Positions 5,829-6,316 of a DNA stretch of 6,316 bases are shown here, piece by piece. The DNA is from JAAZIN01 sp033809435 (GTDB taxonomy: Bacteria; Bacillota; Dethiobacteria; DTU022), in NCBI GenBank assembly GCA_033809435.1, contig JAPXLS010000133.1, forward strand, positions 1 to 6,316, written 5' to 3'. The translations under genes were made by a program, and so were the position numbers. The notes under the pieces were generated by a model. The model was not told where the DNA came from, searched no databases, and saw only the letters and a program-made list of their open reading frames with translations. Each line of letters starts with the position of its first letter. The stretch's first letter is position 1.

Positions 5829-6316
5829 CCAAGTTGATAAAGTATGAATTCAGGGCCACGGCCCGCATTTTCCTGCCTTTTTACCTCGTGCTCATTGTCT
5901 TTGCTTTCATAAACAGGTTCTTCAGCATGGAGACGATGGTCAGGCTGGAGAGCACCATGGTGCACTTTCAGATTACGTCGCTGGCGGGCGCGATGTACGT
6001 GCTGCTGAGAGTGGCCTATTTTGCTCTCATTGTTGCTATTCTGGTAACGACCCTGCTGGTCATGATCCAGAGATTCTACAAGAATTTGCTGGGAGACGAG
6101 GGCTACCTCATGTTCACCCTGCCGGTGCATCCCTGGCAGCATATTGTCAGCAAACTCACCGCAGCTATTGTCTGGACGTTCTCTTCCTGCCTGGTAACGC
6201 TGCTTTCCATTGTGATCCTGGCGGCGCGGGCCGGTTTCTGGAGCTATTTCCTGGAGACAATGAGAATGATCGGGGAGGCCCTGGGGGCAGCGGGTTGCAT
6301 ACTCTATCCCGGCACC
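5822..6316 (+). CDS. ABC transporter permease, 3' partial
   Basis: ATG 5822 overlaps the ATPase stop by 7 nt and has AGGGAGG (5808-5814) 7 nt upstream. The frame is open to the window end (165 residues, no stop), so the C-terminus is missing. The protein starts MLAKLIKYEFRATARIF, a short basic cytoplasmic head. Hydrophobic segments follow at about 16-32, 57-82 and 112-135. Between the second and third is a polar loop, RFYKNLLGDEGYLMFTLPV (84-102), then a KL pair at 111-112. Clostridial ABC permeases of this kind commonly have such a loop before a 'SKL' helix. With the preceding ATPase it should form the transporter membrane core. More operon genes may follow beyond the window. Confidence 0.88.
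   Translation, partial: MLAKLIKYEFRATARIFLPFYLVLIVFAFINRFFSMETMVRLESTMVHFQITSLAGAMYVLLRVAYFALIVAILVTTLLVMIQRFYKNLLGDEGYLMFTLPVHPWQHIVSKLTAAIVWTFSSCLVTLLSIVILAARAGFWSYFLETMRMIGEALGAAGCILYPGT

Overview
The window looks like chromosome from a moderately GC-rich Bacillota bacterium of the Clostridia type. No taxon can be named from the sequence alone. The grounds are strong AGGAGG-like ribosome binding sites, a B. subtilis PgcA-type alpha-phosphohexomutase, a membrane-anchored G5/M23 murein peptidase, and a small YtrA-type GntR regulator coupled to an ABC transporter. All genes are on the + strand.

Positions 2-2896 hold one long open frame, cut at its 5' side by the window edge. It joins a ManC-type mannose-1-phosphate guanylyltransferase, a type II mannose-6-phosphate isomerase cupin and a complete PgcA-type phosphoglucomutase/phosphomannomutase. 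As read, one polypeptide could carry fructose-6-phosphate to GDP-mannose. The join lies exactly on a run of nine G (1187-1195). A tenth G would stop ManC at its natural end (TGA 1198-1200) and put an overlapping ATG (1158) in frame with the mutase. The fusion may therefore be real, slippage-controlled, or a homopolymer error.

Positions 2897-3189 are non-coding. The first part is GC-rich with several short hairpins. The second part is AT-rich and contains TGTTAA-type direct repeats that fit the published WalR box. Positions 3190-4551 encode a membrane-anchored G5 plus M23 peptidase, followed by a clear intrinsic terminator (4579-4607).

Positions 4612-6316 hold a self-contained regulatory unit. 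It has a near-consensus sigma-A promoter (4685-4713), a nested palindrome over the -10 and start site (4706-4741), a YtrA-type GntR repressor (4759-5130), an ABC ATPase (5127-5828) and the start of a membrane permease (5822 to the window end). The last three genes overlap by 4 and 7 nt and are almost certainly cotranscribed and translationally coupled. The regulator probably represses its own operon until an unknown envelope-related signal appears.

I saw no RNA gene, CRISPR array, insertion sequence or phage gene. Most of the window is recognisable housekeeping or envelope biology. The points most worth a second look are the G9 junction, the four-half-site operator and the WalR-like box.
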